Under the pieces are notes generated by a model, which was not told the origin of the DNA, did not search any database, and was given only the letters and a program-made list of their open reading frames with translations. The translations under genes were made by a program, and so were the position numbers. 64,000 bases of DNA from Ophiobolus disseminans (lineage: Eukaryota; Ascomycota; Dothideomycetes; Pleosporales; Phaeosphaeriaceae), in NCBI GenBank assembly GCA_010093685.1, contig MU006247.1, forward strand, positions 62,001 to 126,000, read 5' to 3'. Position 1 is the stretch's first letter; each line of letters begins with the position of its first letter. Below, piece after piece: positions 9,494-21,968 of this stretch.

Positions 9494-11111
9494 TTACGCC
9501 CCAGAAGTATCTTCGTATACCCGGCTCGGATCATCTGGGTCTGTGACGGTTATTTGTGGTGCTGATAACGTCGTCGGCTTCACCAATTCCAGCGGGTTTG
9601 CATCTGCCTGCCCTCGAGGACTGACGTCTTCATCGTCAAAACTCAAGCCTCCTCGCCCCTGGGCAATTTCACTTGCACGTGAACCTGCAACTACTTTTGG
9701 CGCGACTCCGTCGTCTTCTTCTTCACCACTGCTTGGGTCATCGCTAAAGTCTGGGCTCTCTAGGTTCTGAAGATGTGGGCTCTTCATCAAGAAACCTGGG
9801 CTGCGAGGATCGTCCATTTTGTTTGGCCCTTGCTCGTCGTCACTCTCTTCTGCATGTGCAACTTGCGCCAACGGATGGGCGGTGTCTGGTGGTTGTTTGC
9901 TGCCAGCTGCTGCCGCGACTGCAAGTGCTTCCTCATCGTTTGCAAAAAAGCTGTTACGTGGGCTGTTGACGTCGATGAGGGTTTCGCTCTTCGCCAGAAT
10001 ATCTCGATATCCTTGCCGATCTGGGTCGTTCTTCCGCTTATCTCTGGCCTTGTCACGCTTCGAGGTTGGGCGAACGACAATGACGGGTACTGGAGAATGT
10101 TGAAGGCAGTACTTCGACACACTACCTGGAAGTAAGCCTTGGAAGCCGCCCAGACTCTTCCCTCTTGTTCCAACGACCAAAATGGCTGGCTCGTAGAGGT
10201 TGATCTACCAGGATTTAGTTTGGGCAAGCTGCCAAGCTACGAATCGAACTCACCATGTCATCAATGACCTTGTTCACTTTCCCAACCGAGAACTCCAAGA
10301 TCAGGTTGATAGCTTTGTTGTCGTGATTTCGGCCTTGAATGTCCCTCATGGTGGCTTCAGCCTCTGTGCGGTAACGTCCCGTTTCTACACTGCGGTCGCC
10401 GGCAATTGCATCCTCCTTCTCCACAACTCTCAAACACACGATTTCGTCTCCATCGTCGACCAGCTCATTGATGAGCCATTGGAGGGCATAGATCGAGTAC
10501 TCGTTCTCGTCGAAACCGCACAAAAAGGTCCGGGAGCGCTTGGTGTATTCGTAGTCCTTGTGCTTCGCTATGAGTGTGAATGAGCTTTCCTCAATGAAGT
10601 CGGCCGGTTTGTCGAAGGTGTCGAAGGACACACGGGGTTGGAAGACGCTATACGCAAACAGTCAGCAGAACGCTCTATGTTTTGGGGTAACAATGAGGAA
10701 CATGAGAAGGCGGCCAAGCCTATTGCTCGCTGCGATAGCCACCCGTGGCCTGTGAAGCATACTTCGCCATGCTTGCCCGCCATGTGTGGACTAGGAATGC
10801 GAGGGGAGGAAGAACGATGACGGCAAGGAATCGATATATGCTCGTGATCTTTCAGGGCGCAGGTAAGAGGCCGGCACTTACGGAGGCGGCGGCGGTGACG
10901 ACAGACGTCGTCGTTGGCGGGGCTTCGGGCTGCCTTTGGGTAATGATGCATTCCTATGCGCCAGAAACTGGATAGACGGACGACGTGGTTCGTCCTGGTC
11001 GAGCTGTCCGGTGACCGGAAGCTGCAGAGGGCTCACAGTATAGCCCGCAGACGTCTTGCGAGTCGCCGGGGACGCAGTTCGCGGGAACTGTGACGTGGGG
11101 GACCCGCTCAT
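9494..11111 (-). CDS. Universal stress protein (UspA) domain protein
   Basis: Three exons: 11111-10882, 10647-10254 and 10204-9494; introns are 10648-10881 (234 nt, GTAAGT...CTGAC...TAG) and 10205-10253 (49 nt, GTGAGT...GTAG). The product is 444 residues. A basic, Ser/Pro-rich N-terminus (1-80) precedes the Usp fold, which begins around FLCGFDENEYSIYALQWL and ends with the nucleotide-binding loop VVGTRG...GLLPGSVSKYCLQHSPVPVIVV. That loop resembles the G-x2-G-x9-G-S ATP-binding Usp motif, with two extra residues. The C-terminal 150 residues are acidic and low-complexity (EESDDEQG, SSGEEEDD), probably disordered and phosphorylated. This layout is usual for filamentous-fungal Usp proteins. The first intron is unusually long for this locus, so a small extra exon cannot be excluded. 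Confidence 0.82.
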
Positions 11112-11681
11112 TGCGGTATCGTGAGAGCGTCGGAGGCAGTAAGCCCAATCGCAGGCTCGATGGATGTCAGAGAGTCCGATCGCGATACACTTGCTGGCAA
11201 CGTGGGCTCTTGCAGGCGACAGGTGCTGCTGTGCGTCGTGGATGTGGCCTTGGCGCGGGGGAGCAGAAGCGCGGGGTACACGAGGACTGTGCGGTGTGTA
11301 GCTTTGTGATGCTGTGTCGTGAGACGCGATGTAGGGATATTTGCGAAGATGAGTCGTGTGAGAGAGATGAAGGCGGTGCCAAACGCCCGCAGGCTTGGCC
11401 CTCCAGTTGCTCGCGCTTGCCAGTCGACAAGACTTGGTGTTCAGACGGAAGTCCTAGCAAACGCCAGACCCCAGCCGCGGGGCGCGCCGACGTGCATGAC
11501 GTGAAGATCACTTAGTTGTGTCCGTCAATCACAGCGCAGCCCGAAGGTCTTTGAATATCATGCATGAGAGTTCTCACCCAGTCTGTTATAGGACGAGTTG
11601 CATCCATGAATCATTTCATTATACCGTCAAGGCCCAAATCTATATTTCTATCGCAGCCGAGGACTCCAGTGAATGACTACC
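11112..11681. other. Intergenic, promoter of USP gene
   Basis: GC-rich first half, no convincing gene; the right end is the 3' flank of the zuotin gene. Confidence 0.6.
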
Positions 11682-13124
11682 TCAAGCAAGCGACTTGACA
11701 TCCGCCTGTGCGAGCTTGCCAGCGGCAATCAAACGCTCAGCCTCATCCTTGAAGATCTGCTTGATCTTCCCTGCATCCTTCTCGTTACCGAGCTTGCTTG
11801 TCAAGGCTGCGAGCTCCTCGTGGTCGATCTTGGCGATGATGAGATCGGTGTCGTTCAGAGCGCTGTCGATCTGAGACGCCGGAGCATCCCCACCAGCGTG
11901 GAAGTAGTTGGCATCCTTGACAGCGCCACGAACTACACGCTTGTTCTTCTTCGCAGCGTTCTTGGCGGCCTCCTTTGCCTTTTTGCTATCGGCTTTCTGG
12001 GCCTTCTCCGTGGCCTCCTTCTCGGCCTGGAGCTTAGCATCTTCTTCCTTCTTCTTCGCAGCCTCCTCTGCGAGACGCTTCTGCTCAGCCTCCTTGTCGA
12101 GACGACGCTTGTTCTTGTGGGCATTCTCCTGTTGACGGAACAGCTTGATGCGCTCGTCGAGAGCAAGGGCATCATCGACCAACTTCCTCAGGCGTGCGGT
12201 GTCCTCTGTCTTCTTCTTGCGGCGGGCAGCCTGGTTCTTGCGCTCGACGTGACGCTTCTGGTCGCGGTTCTCGTTGTCATCCGGCACGTCCTCGTCGAGA
12301 TACTCAAAAGTTCGCCAGCTGTCGAAGTTGTACCAGAAGTTGTAGAAGTTCTCAACATCCTCCTTGGAGCTCTTTGCGTTTCCGAGCTTGGGCACGGGCT
12401 GGTGGTTGGAAAAGCGTCCTTCGGCTTCGAAGACTTTGCCCCAAAGCTTGTAGAAGTTGCCTTTCTGCGTCTCCTTCTTCGTTGGCGGCTCGACTTCGGC
12501 GCCTTCGTCAACGGAGTCGAATTGCCGACGCCTGACAGGGTCGGTAAGCACATCAGTCGCCTTCTGAATGCACTTGAAAAACTGATCTCCCTCGTCGCCA
12601 CCGGCAGCGGCCTTCTTGTCGGGGTGGTGCTTCAGCACCTTCCTGCGGTGAGCTTTCTTGATCTGGTCTTCGGTGGCACGGTGTCGCAGGCGGGCTATGC
12701 CGAGCACAGCGTAGTGATCTTGTGACTACAGGTGAATTAGCCTCAGCATTAGGATTGACTATTGCAACTTTCGTACCTTCCAGTCCTTAGCCTCGCGCTG
12801 TAGCATGACGGGGTCTTCGGGCTCGTCAACGTCATCCGGGTCCTCCTCTTCGACCTTCTTGACGTTGGACTGGGCCTGGATGCGCTCATCCTCGGAGAAG
12901 GTGCGCTGGTGTCGCTTCTATAACAAGACTTCGTCAGTGAGGGCAGCAGTGAATGACTCCATGTGACGTACTCGGCGGGCATAAGCCAGAAAGTGCGGGC
13001 CAACAGGCTCGATATTGCGGTCGGTCGCTGCGCTGAGCTGGCCGACGGGCTTGAAGTCCTTCTCGCCAGCCCATCCGCCCGGCAAGACGGGCAGTGGCAG
13101 TGCAATCTCCACGGTAGAGGCCAT
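11682..13124 (-). CDS. zuo1: Zuotin, ribosome-associated Hsp40
   Basis: Three exons: 13124-12972, 12917-12777 and 12725-11682; introns 12918-12971 (54 nt) and 12726-12776 (51 nt), both with GTACGN donors and TAG acceptors. The product is 445 residues (yeast Zuo1 is about 433). The J domain starts at residue 101 (DHYAVLGIARL) with the HPD tripeptide at 132-134. It is followed by the zuotin-specific FYKLWGKVFEAEGRFS and NFYNFWYNFDSWRTFEYLDE segments, then a long Lys/Glu/Ala-rich ribosome-binding helix with an ERKNQAARRKKK motif, and a C-terminal helical region. In yeast it pairs with Ssz1 as the ribosome-associated complex stimulating Hsp70 Ssb on nascent chains. It is transcribed divergently from the golgin gene, starts 253 bp apart. 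Confidence 0.93.
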
Positions 13125-13377
13125 TGTGTTGTCGTGGTGGTGGGGAGGGACAAGGCGGCGCAGATAAATTTTGGGCTGGCGCGAATCCACCTCAGCCTAG
13201 CGGTTTACCGAAGCTGAGCACCCCTGCACGGACTTTGGACCCTAGAAGCGTCTCGGAACCGTGTTTGGCCCATTCATGGTTACAGGTGTGCATTGAGGCT
13301 GTGAGCATTGCATAGCTGTCATCTATTCATTTCCTTTTCCCTTTTGCATAGTCTCTCTATACCGTTATTGCTTCATT

Positions 13378-16300
13378 ATGTTTCAAGGATTCCAGGTACG
13401 CTTGCCCTCCATGTTCTCGTGCGCAGCGACTAACATGCACAGCGCATCTCGGGTGCCATCAACGCCCGAATAGCTGAGGAACAGGCAAAGCAACGAGCCA
13501 CGCAACCGTCCACGTCGCCAAGATCCAGTTCTACAGCGAGACGCTCAAGCTCGCGCAATCTCTCACCGTCGAAAAGGTCAGCGCGGTCAAAGGATGGCGA
13601 CAGCAAGCCAGCGCCGACGGGGAAGGGTCCCGATCCGTCAGAGTTCGACCCAGAGTTTGTTGTAGGAGAAGAGGACGAGCAGCCAAGCCGAGCAGCGACC
13701 CCGCGACCAAAGGAGAAGGTGCAGCCCGTCGAAGGCGCTACCGAAAGTGCAAGTGGTCGCGACAAGAAAGAGGACGAGAAGGAGGCTGAGGTGGACGAGA
13801 AACCCGACAAAGCGCCGGAAATACCGCCTGAGATACAAACACGGTTGCGCAAGCTGGACAAGCTCGAGCCAAAGTACACAGGTACGACCAAATGTCCTGA
13901 ATGTGAACGCAACACTGATCCAGTCTGTAGAACTGCTCCGGTCGTACCGCATCGCACACGCGCGCATCGGCGCAATTGAGACCTTCGAGGGCTCTCTTCG
14001 TGAATACACCCCCCTTACCTCCATCGCCGATTCTGCCGCATTTGTCGAATACCTGGGCCAGCTCAACGTCAAGAGCGACATGCTGATGGAGGAGCTCAAG
14101 CGTGTCTCCAAGGAGCGAGATGAGATCAACAAGAAGTTGGAGGCTTCGGAAAAGCGAGCAAAGGCGTCCGCGCAAGAGGTTGAGGCGCTCAAGTTGAAAG
14201 CTTCCAGCAATGCCGACACCGCCAAAGACGATGCGACCACCACCGACTCAATCGCGCCTTCCACAACGTCCAAGGAAACCAAGGAGACGGAAGCGACGGA
14301 TAGCGAGGACTTCTTCTCCTACGACAGCGAGCTCCCGCGCCTGCAGTCACAGCTCAAAGAAAGCGAAGAGAAGGTTGAAAAGCTGGAAGAGGAGAATGGC
14401 TCCTTGAAGAGCGAGCTATCCACGGCGCAGGAATCTGCCGAGTCTTTCATGAAGAACCTCGAGACCACTTCCAACGACCTAAACACATTCAGAGATACAC
14501 ACCAGCGCTTGCAACAAGACGCCGACGAAAGAGAAAGGGGGCTCAATGGTCAGATTGCGGACTTGAAAACCCGGCTGGAGAGCGCAGAACAAGACCTGAC
14601 AAAGCACAAGGACGACCATGCGCAAGACGAGAAGGCAATCACTGATCTGAAAACCAAGCTTGATTCGACACTGAAAGAACTTGAAGAGCTGCACTCTGCC
14701 AAGGGAGAGGAGCTTGTAAATGACGATCAGGTTCAGGATCTACGCAAACAGATCGAGAAGCTCGAAACCGAACTGTCGCAGTTGCGCGACAGCCATGCAA
14801 AGGCCGAGAAGCGCGGCGAGACGCTCAATGGTCTTCTGGGCAATGTGCGCAGTCAACTCAAAGAGACCGAATCAAAGCGCGACCAAGCCCTGAAAGATCT
14901 GGATCAAGCCCAGAAAGACCTGCAAATGGCCCAGGAGAATCTGGAAGCCTCGAACGCAAAGGAGGAGAGCAAAGCCGAGCCTGTTCCTGAGGCTTCAGTC
15001 GTATCCACACCTGCTACGGAGTCCGCATCGTCCAAGAAGAGGAATAAGAAACGCAACAAGAAGGGCGGGAAAGCATCAGAAACAGTTCCTTCTGCCCCGC
15101 CAAGCGAAGCTGGTGACGCCAACGGCCTACTCAGTCCCAACGACGCACACTTTTCAATCTCCCAGCTAGAAGAAGCACAAAAGACCGTTGCCGAACTCAA
15201 GGATGATCTTGAAGCGAAGATCGCCACGATCGAGAAGCTCGAGGAAGAGGTTGCTGGGAAGGGAGCGTCGCTCGATGGTCTCAAGAAGAAGATGAAAGAT
15301 CAAGAGGATATGCAGGAGGAGATCGACACTCTGAGACAAGACTTGCTTGATTTTGGCTCAGAGCACACGGAAGCCAAAGACCAGGTCAAGGAGCTCAAAG
15401 CAGAGAGGACTGCATTGCAAGAGAGGTTGGCTGCTCTCGAGAAAGAAATTGCAGAGCTCAAGACCACTAAGGTTGCACAAGAGACGTCTGAGGAAGCGGG
15501 CAAAGCACTAACAGCTGAGTTTGAGGAGCTCAAGACCAAGGCCGTTTCGCTTCAGACAGATCTATCCGTTGCGGAGAAGCTAGCAGCGACGCGTTTTAAA
15601 GACCTCACTGACATGCGGGAGATTCTGCAGAAAGCTCAACCGGAGCTGACCTCACTTCGCAAAGAGGTTGCAGAGCTTCGAGGCACCAAAGAAGAGCTGT
15701 CAGCGAAAACTGCCGATTTGCGACGACTGGAAGCACGCGAGAAGGATCTCAAGTCCGAGATTGCGGCATACCGTGCCCAGCTCACAGACAAGGAAGGTGA
15801 CATCAAGACGCTGAACGATAAGATGAAGCAGGAGACGACTCAGCGGCTGGCGCTTGAAGAGACGAATAGGAAGATTCAGAGAGACTTACAGAACTCTGAG
15901 ATTGAGCGGAAGGACGTTATTGAGAGCCGCGAAAAGTTGACTAAAGACCTTGCCAAAGCACAGGACGACCTCAAAAGCACTCGCAACGGCCTGCGTGATC
16001 TCGAGGAAGAAGTGTCAAAGCTCAAGCGTGAGGCCGGTAGCCTCCGAGATGACCTCCAACTCAAGACAGCCCAGTACACTAGCGCGCAGGATCTTATGAA
16101 CAGCATGCAGGATCAAACACAGGAAATGGGCACCCAGGTCAAAGAAATCCGCGCCAGGAGCGAAAGTCTGGAAGAGGAGCTTGCTGACGCCCACCGTCTG
16201 CTTAGTGAACGTGGGCGCGAAGCAGAAACCATGCGTAGGTTGCTGGCGGATGCTCAGGGTAGAGCTGATGCGCGAGTGCGCGAGATGCAGGAGCGTCTTG

Positions 16301-17022
16301 ACATTGCCGTCGAGGAACGAGAGCGTGCGGAGGAACAAGCCAGCAACTTTAGTAGGCGCCGTGCGAGAGAACTCGAAGAGCTCAAGCAGAAGGTCCGCGA
16401 CGCTGAGCGTGCAATGGCGCGCGCAGTAGAAGACAAAGACGACCTTGCTTCGTCTGAGAAAGAACTTCGCCGACAAAAGGAAGACTTCGAGAAGCGGGCC
16501 GCGCAGGCGAGCGAGGAAGCCTCGGAAGTCAGGCTTGCCATGAGCCAGCTTCGAGATGCTCTGGACGAAAGCGAGAAGCAGGCTCGGGAGTTGGAGAAGG
16601 AGAAGAATGATGTTCGACGCGCATTTGACGAGACTCAGAGCCGGCTGGAGAAGCTGCAGAAGTCGAGCAAGGTATGCTTCCCTTGTGCCATAAATATGCC
16701 ATTGATGTACTGACTTGTAAAGACTATGTCGGATGAGATCAAAACACTAAAGGTCCGGGGGCCCGACACGAACACACAATCATCGAGGACCTCGATCGAT
16801 TCGTCGCGATCACGACTTGCGTCCCCCACACCCAAGTCCGGTTCGGCTTCATCGCAGTCCACCGATGCGATCGACTACGTGTACTTGAAGAACGTACTGC
16901 TGCAGTTCCTCGAGCAGCGCGACAAGAAGTACCAACAGCAGCTCATTCCGGTGCTGGGCATGTTGCTGCACTTTGACAAGAAGGACGAACAGAAATGGAT
17001 GGCTGCAGTGTCGGCGAAATGA
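13378..17022 (+). CDS. IMH1: GRIP-domain golgin
   Basis: Four exons: 13378-13395, 13443-13881, 13931-16671 and 16723-17022. Introns: 47 nt (GTACGC...CTAAC...CACAG), 49 nt (GTACGA...TGTAG), 51 nt (GTATGC...CTGAC...AAAG). The first exon encodes only MFQGFQ. The product is 1165 residues: a Ser/Pro/basic N-terminus, an ELLRSYRIAHARI motif near 153, then about 850 residues of heptad coiled coil. A C-terminal GRIP domain holds a DYVYLKNVLLQFLEQRDKKY helix and ends LGMLLHFDKKDEQKWMAAV. GRIP domains bind Arl1-GTP at the trans-Golgi; an ARL1 gene lies at 50.8 kb in this window. The Lys-rich KKRNKKRNKKGGK stretch breaks the coiled coil mid-protein. The last acceptor is AAG rather than CAG/TAG; the frame supports it. 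Confidence 0.9.
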
Positions 17023-17837
17023 AGCGGCTCTGCGTAACCGATTGGGAACGGCTTGTATTACGTGGTACCGTATTGTCGGACTCGAGCAAGGATTGTGGTT
17101 TACGTTTGCATAGCGACTGGAGTTGGATGGGATTTTTCTTGTATCACTATCTGTCAGACTATTTGCAGCGTCCTTCGTCGCTAGAGGGCGGGATGACTCG
17201 CGGGACAATGCACGTGTATACTTTGATGCTTGCTGTGCCCTTGATAATAGTGAGGCGAAACAGGTCCGAGGGTGTCAGGCGGTGATTGTACAGCGATTGT
17301 GGTTACATGTTGCTGGCATCAATCACGTTGGGCCCTCAGCATGCGATTAGGACTGTGCAGCTGCACCCTTGCGGTCGAGCGAGCTATTCTAGGGCGATGC
17401 GAACAAGATGGCAGGGCGATGACGTCTTGCAGCGCCCACCTCGAACCACTACTCTTACTTACCGCTCCTTCCGAACCATATGAATTAAATTCCACACACG
17501 CTGCAAATACATAAAGGCGCCTTCACGGTACGTCAGATCCGCGATATCAACCCTCCCCGCGCGTGCGCCAATCAGACGGGGCAAGTGGGCAGGCCCGAGG
17601 AGCAAGCGCTAAGCCAGCATCCAGCAATTGAAGAAATCGCAGCGTGTGCCACAACAACAGAGCCCTCGCAGTATTATTCTCGCCGCCCGCGCATGCCGAT
17701 GAGCCCAGAAAGACGCGTCCGGAGCGCCTGACCGCACACCCCATCGTCCCGCACAGCGCAGCGCACCAGCCCGCAGCCCTCGAGCGTCCGCTGCAGCCCA
17801 GCCCAGCGCGTGGCGGGGAAAGCCGAGCGCACGCAAG
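17023..17837. other. Promoter and 5' leader of SR-protein kinase gene
   Basis: 815 bases without a supported gene. The right third is GC-rich with GCC/CAG-type low complexity next to the kinase start codon. Confidence 0.6.
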
Positions 17838-19853
17838 ATGAATGGCGCCGACATCAAGAAGGCGGCCATCAACAAGGCGAAGCAGGTCGCCCAGGCAGCA
17901 AACGGCAACGGCGGCAAGAAGCGCCGGAAGGGCCAGGACCTAAAGCCCATCATTACCACCGAGGAGCAGCAGCAGCAGCAGCAACAGCAGCAGGCCGCCT
18001 CAACCAGCGCCTTTCATTACAAGTAGGCCCCTCGCCCCCACATCGTCGCACGCCTACTAATCCGCCCCGCAGTGTCCAAAACACGGCCTCGCCCCTCGCC
18101 CAGCACAAAATGTACGGGAACCAATTGAGCCACTCGCCCGACTCGTCGTCGTCGTCGGTGGACGAGGCCGACAACACGGCCGACGAGGAGGACTCGGAGG
18201 ACTACTGCAAGGGCGGCTACCACCCCGTCCAGGTCGGCGAGCAGTACAAGGACGGCAAGTACACCATTGTGCGCAAGCTGGGCTGGGGCCACTTCTCCAC
18301 CGTCTGGCTGTCGCGCGACAACAACACGGGCAAGCACGTCGCTCTCAAGGTCGTGCGCTCCGCCGCCCACTACACCGAGACGGCCCTCGACGAGATCAAG
18401 CTGCTCAAGAAGGTCGTCGACGCGAACAAGGACCACCCCGGCCGCAAGCACGTCGTCAGCCTGCTCGACTCGTTCAACCACAAGGGCCCCAACGGCGTGC
18501 ATGTGTGCATGGTCTTCGAGGTCCTGGGCGAGAACCTGCTGGGCCTGATCAAGCGCTGGAACCACCGGGGTATCCCCATGCCGCTCGTCAAGCAGATCAC
18601 CAAGCAGGTCCTGCTGGGCCTCGACTACCTGCACCGCGAGTGCGGCATCATCCACACCGACCTGAAGCCCGAGAACGTCCTCATCGAGATCGGCGACGTC
18701 GAGCAGATTGTGAAGACGTACGTCAACGAGCCCAAGAAGAAGGACAGCGACGACAGCAACCGCAATGGCCGGCGGAGACGGCGGACCCTTATTACGGGCA
18801 GCCAGCCGCTCCCCAGCCCGCTCAACGCGAGCTTCAACTCCGCCGACCTCCAGCACTTCCCCGGCATGGGCGGCCCGAGCCTCAACCAGCTCGTCAACGA
18901 AAACACAGGTAACAACCCGAGTCACTCTCTTTCTCCAGACGGCGTTGTAATGAGTGGTGCTCTAGCAACTTCATCACCCGCAGCCAGCCTCTCCATGGCC
19001 GAACGACTCGGCATCAAAAGCGCCGGTAACGAGGACGACGTGCAGAAGCAGCGAGAAAAGACCGCGTAAGTCGAATTCATCTACCATGTCCAGCGCATAC
19101 TGACAGACACAGCGACCTTCTCACGAAAGAAGTATCCGGCATCAGCCTCGACAAGGGCAGCAGCGCCTCGTCGAAAACAGATCTAGAATCAGCAGCCGAG
19201 GCTGCATTCGAGACGATATCAGTCAAGATCGCCGATCTTGGCAACGCGTGTTGGGTCGGACACCACTTCACAAACGACATCCAGACCAGACAGTACCGAT
19301 CGCCAGAAGTCATACTAGGCAGCAAATGGGGCGCGAGTACTGACGTCTGGAGTATGGCCGCGATGGTATGATACCGCTTCCGCTAATCCATTGCTCGACT
19401 AACACTTGACAGACCTTCGAGCTCATCACAGGCGACTACCTCTTCGACCCCCAATCGGGCACAAAGTACGGCAAAGACGACGACCACATTGCGCAAATCA
19501 TCGAGCTCCTCGGCACCTTCCCCAAGCAACTCTGCATGTCGGGCAAATGGTCGCAAGAGATTTTCAACCGCAAAGGCGAGCTCAGAAACATCCACCGGTT
19601 ACGTCACTGGGCGCTCCCCGACGTGCTGCATGAGAAATATCACTTCGCCAGCGAGGAAAGCAAGAAAATCGGCTCCTTTTTATTGCCAATGCTCGAACTC
19701 ATGCCTGCGGATCGTGCTAATGCGGGCGGCATGGCGGGACACGAGTTCTTGAAGGATACGAAGGGAATGGAGAATCTGGATTTGGGTATCCCGGTGGGAA
19801 GTAAGGGCGAGGGCATTGAGGGCTGGTCCACGGAAATCAAGAAGACACGATAG
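17838..19853 (+). CDS. SKY1: SRPK-type serine/arginine protein kinase
   Basis: Exons 17838-18022, 18073-19065, 19113-19365 and 19413-19853; introns of 50, 47 and 47 nt, all GT-AG with CTAAT/CTGAC/CTAAC sites. The product is 623 residues, or 598 if the extra 75-nt candidate intron 18909-18983 is also removed; both keep frame. The exon-1 tail has nine consecutive Gln. The kinase domain starts with the SRPK signature GGYHPVQVGEQYKDGKYTIVRKLGWGHFSTVWL. The catalytic Lys is in HVALKVV and the catalytic loop is HTDLKPENVLIE. A split-kinase spacer (about 130-180 residues, Ser/Pro/Gly-rich) follows, then KIADLGNACW (DLG instead of DFG, normal for SRPKs), RQYRSPEVILG and the C-lobe. It phosphorylates RS repeats of splicing and mRNA-export factors. 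The spacer is where the optional intron falls. Confidence 0.92.
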
Positions 19854-20629
19854 GCGTAGTGAGCTTGGATTGAATTGTCTGTGGCTTTTGTGTGTGTGTG
19901 TGTGTGTCATTCGTTGATGTGTGTGGGGAGGGGGGTTGTTGCTTGTAGATGAGAATAGGAAGAGCATGGAAGAGAAAAGAAACTTGTCAGGGATGTTTGG
20001 TGTCAGTAACGAACATATGGCATCCAAATCAACTGATTTTCATTTCTTTCTGATTGTTGCATTGCACTTTCTGGGGCTTAGGGCTGTTCTTTTTGGATGT
20101 TTGTGGATGTTTGTGGATGCGCTTTTCTTGCTTAGATAGCGTGCTTCTTGGAGAGGAGCCTTTGGATTATTGTTTATGTTTTGTTTATAGAAAGTCAAGC
20201 GTGACATTAGTCTACTTGTTATTTAACTCAAGTCCAGAAACGGATCCTCTTGTTGTGCCCTTGAGCTCAGATTTCCTCCCTAGGAGTTGACGTTTACAGC
20301 AACACACACATACGCAATATTCACATACCGACTTGGGGTTTTTTCATCTCGCCTGCTAAGCCATCACTTCATCCTGACATAATGCGAGCTTAGATCTGTG
20401 GTATTCGCGCGAGAAGCAGGGTATGTAGACTCCAAGGTCTGGATTGCAAGAGGGGTGCGGGAGGGTGCGGGAGGGGGTCGTAGGGTGTAGTAGCACCTTG
20501 ACATGCAGTGTGAATACTAAAGAGAGATAGATAGATAAATAAGTAGTGTATCCTCAGTTACCAAGACATTCATACTTAAGAGCCTCTCCGTTGGACGTAA
20601 TTAATATACACCAATCCCACACCCTAGTC
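19854..20629. other. Intergenic between convergent genes
   Basis: T-rich 3' flank of the kinase gene, with a (GT)n run at about 19890-19907 and a GATA-like run near 20525. No gene seen. Confidence 0.6.
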
Positions 20630-21968
20630 CTACTCCCCCTTCTCCAAAACATACGCCATAACACGCAGACACCTATCCTCGCCATCCAGCCTAGGTCTCT
20701 TATTCGCACCCCCTTCCACATTGTCCTCCGATTTCAGCCTCGCAACCAACGCCTCCAGCTCGTAAATATACTGCTCCTTCTCGGCGTTCCCGTCCTTTAG
20801 CTCGCGGATGCGGCGCTTCTTTCTGTCTCGTAGCGCGCGCAGATCGCGGTCTTTGTCGTCTACGCGGGTGCGGAAGTGCGCGTGGGTAACGATTGGGACG
20901 ATGTCGGAGGGGTATGAGAAGTGCGCTGAGGAGACGTGGGAGGAGAGAGATGGGCTGCTGTTGGAGAGGGGGGTGAGGATGGATGGGGTTGAGGGGAGGG
21001 AGATGGTCTTGGAGGAGGGGCTGAGATGCTTGTTCTGGCATCTTAGCCATAATCGTTCTAAGCGGAGGCAGTAGGCGTTCTTCAGTCTCTTGGACTGGTT
21101 GCAAAGCTGATTGCTGTCTAGCCACAAGCTTAGTTTGGGCCTGAAGTTGCTCCTGAGATGGGGCAATGTAGCCTCCAGAGACGGGAGCAGGGACTGCTCG
21201 CGAAGCTGGTGGCTGTCTAACCATAAGCTTGGTTCGGGCCAGAACTTGCTCCTGGGATGCGAGGGAAGCGGGATCTTGAGCAGACGTCGTTGTGCCATCC
21301 CTCGCGCCGCCACTGCTGTCGCTTGCACAAACGTGCCCCTTTGGCTTCGCAGGAATAAGATATACTCCATACCCAACAACACTGAATTGATGCGACACCC
21401 TCCCAATTCTCTTCGGCATTGGCTTGTTGTTGTAAAACTTCTTCACAGCCGGATGATCCAAGAAAACCACAAGCGGATCCCAGAAATGCATGTCCTGCTT
21501 GTACATAAACACCCCTGCGACGATCAAGTATGCGAGTTCATCCGGCCTTGGACGAAGCTGCATATCCCGCTTCGGTCTACCTCCACGGCTCTTCCAGAAA
21601 GATTATTCCATATATAAGGTTGGGCAGACTTCCCCCCTATGCGTCGTCTCCTTGCACACCTTGCAGCGCTCCTTACATCTCTTCACATTGGCCACATGGC
21701 GCGCGTACCAGCACGACGTGCATTTGACAATATCGTCCATCTCAAAGTCCCGCTCTGCGAAGCTGCTCTCCAGGCTGGACATGTCGTGGTAGTCGCCTGG
21801 GGGTGGGAGATAGCGGCTGATGTCGTCGACGAGTGGCTCAGGGGCATGGATCATCGTCCGTTTGCCGTGGCTGAGTACGAGGGAGATGCGCGAACGCATT
21901 AGCTCGTAGGGATTTGGTGTATCATAGCGAGATGACGGTACCGCCGTGCATGCTGCTGCTGTATACAT
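20630..21968 (-). pseudogene. Zinc-knuckle gene with in-frame stop and frame switch
   Basis: The first frame (21968 down) encodes an intact CX2CX4HX4C zinc knuckle (CKVCKETTHRGEVC) preceded by a CTSCWYARH cysteine pair, then meets TAA at 21605-21603. The same frame continues without a break in protein character (SFWKSRGGRPKRD, then LRPRPDELAYLIVAGVFMYKQD), including two related repeats (SQEQVLARTKLMVRQ and SQEQLQAQTKLVARQ). Near 21030-21080 coding character moves to another frame, which ends at 20630 with a charged coiled coil (RVDDKDRDLRALRDRKKRR). I found no good GT-AG intron that removes the stop while keeping the zinc knuckle, nor one for the frame switch. Either the gene is degraded or splicing is unusual. 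I do not recognise the family; nucleic-acid binding is an inference from the knuckle. Confidence 0.5.

Noticed and set aside
11673..12725. 350-codon Leu/Val-rich plus-strand frame
   Set aside because: It is the antisense shadow of the zuotin gene; charged helical repeats on one strand read as hydrophobic on the other.
13430..14282. Long minus-strand frames of 181 and 214 codons
   Set aside because: Antisense of the golgin coiled-coil exons; Ser/Leu-rich composition is the mirror of Glu/Lys codons.
18017..18925. 302-codon minus-strand frame
   Set aside because: Antisense shadow of the GC-rich SRPK exon.
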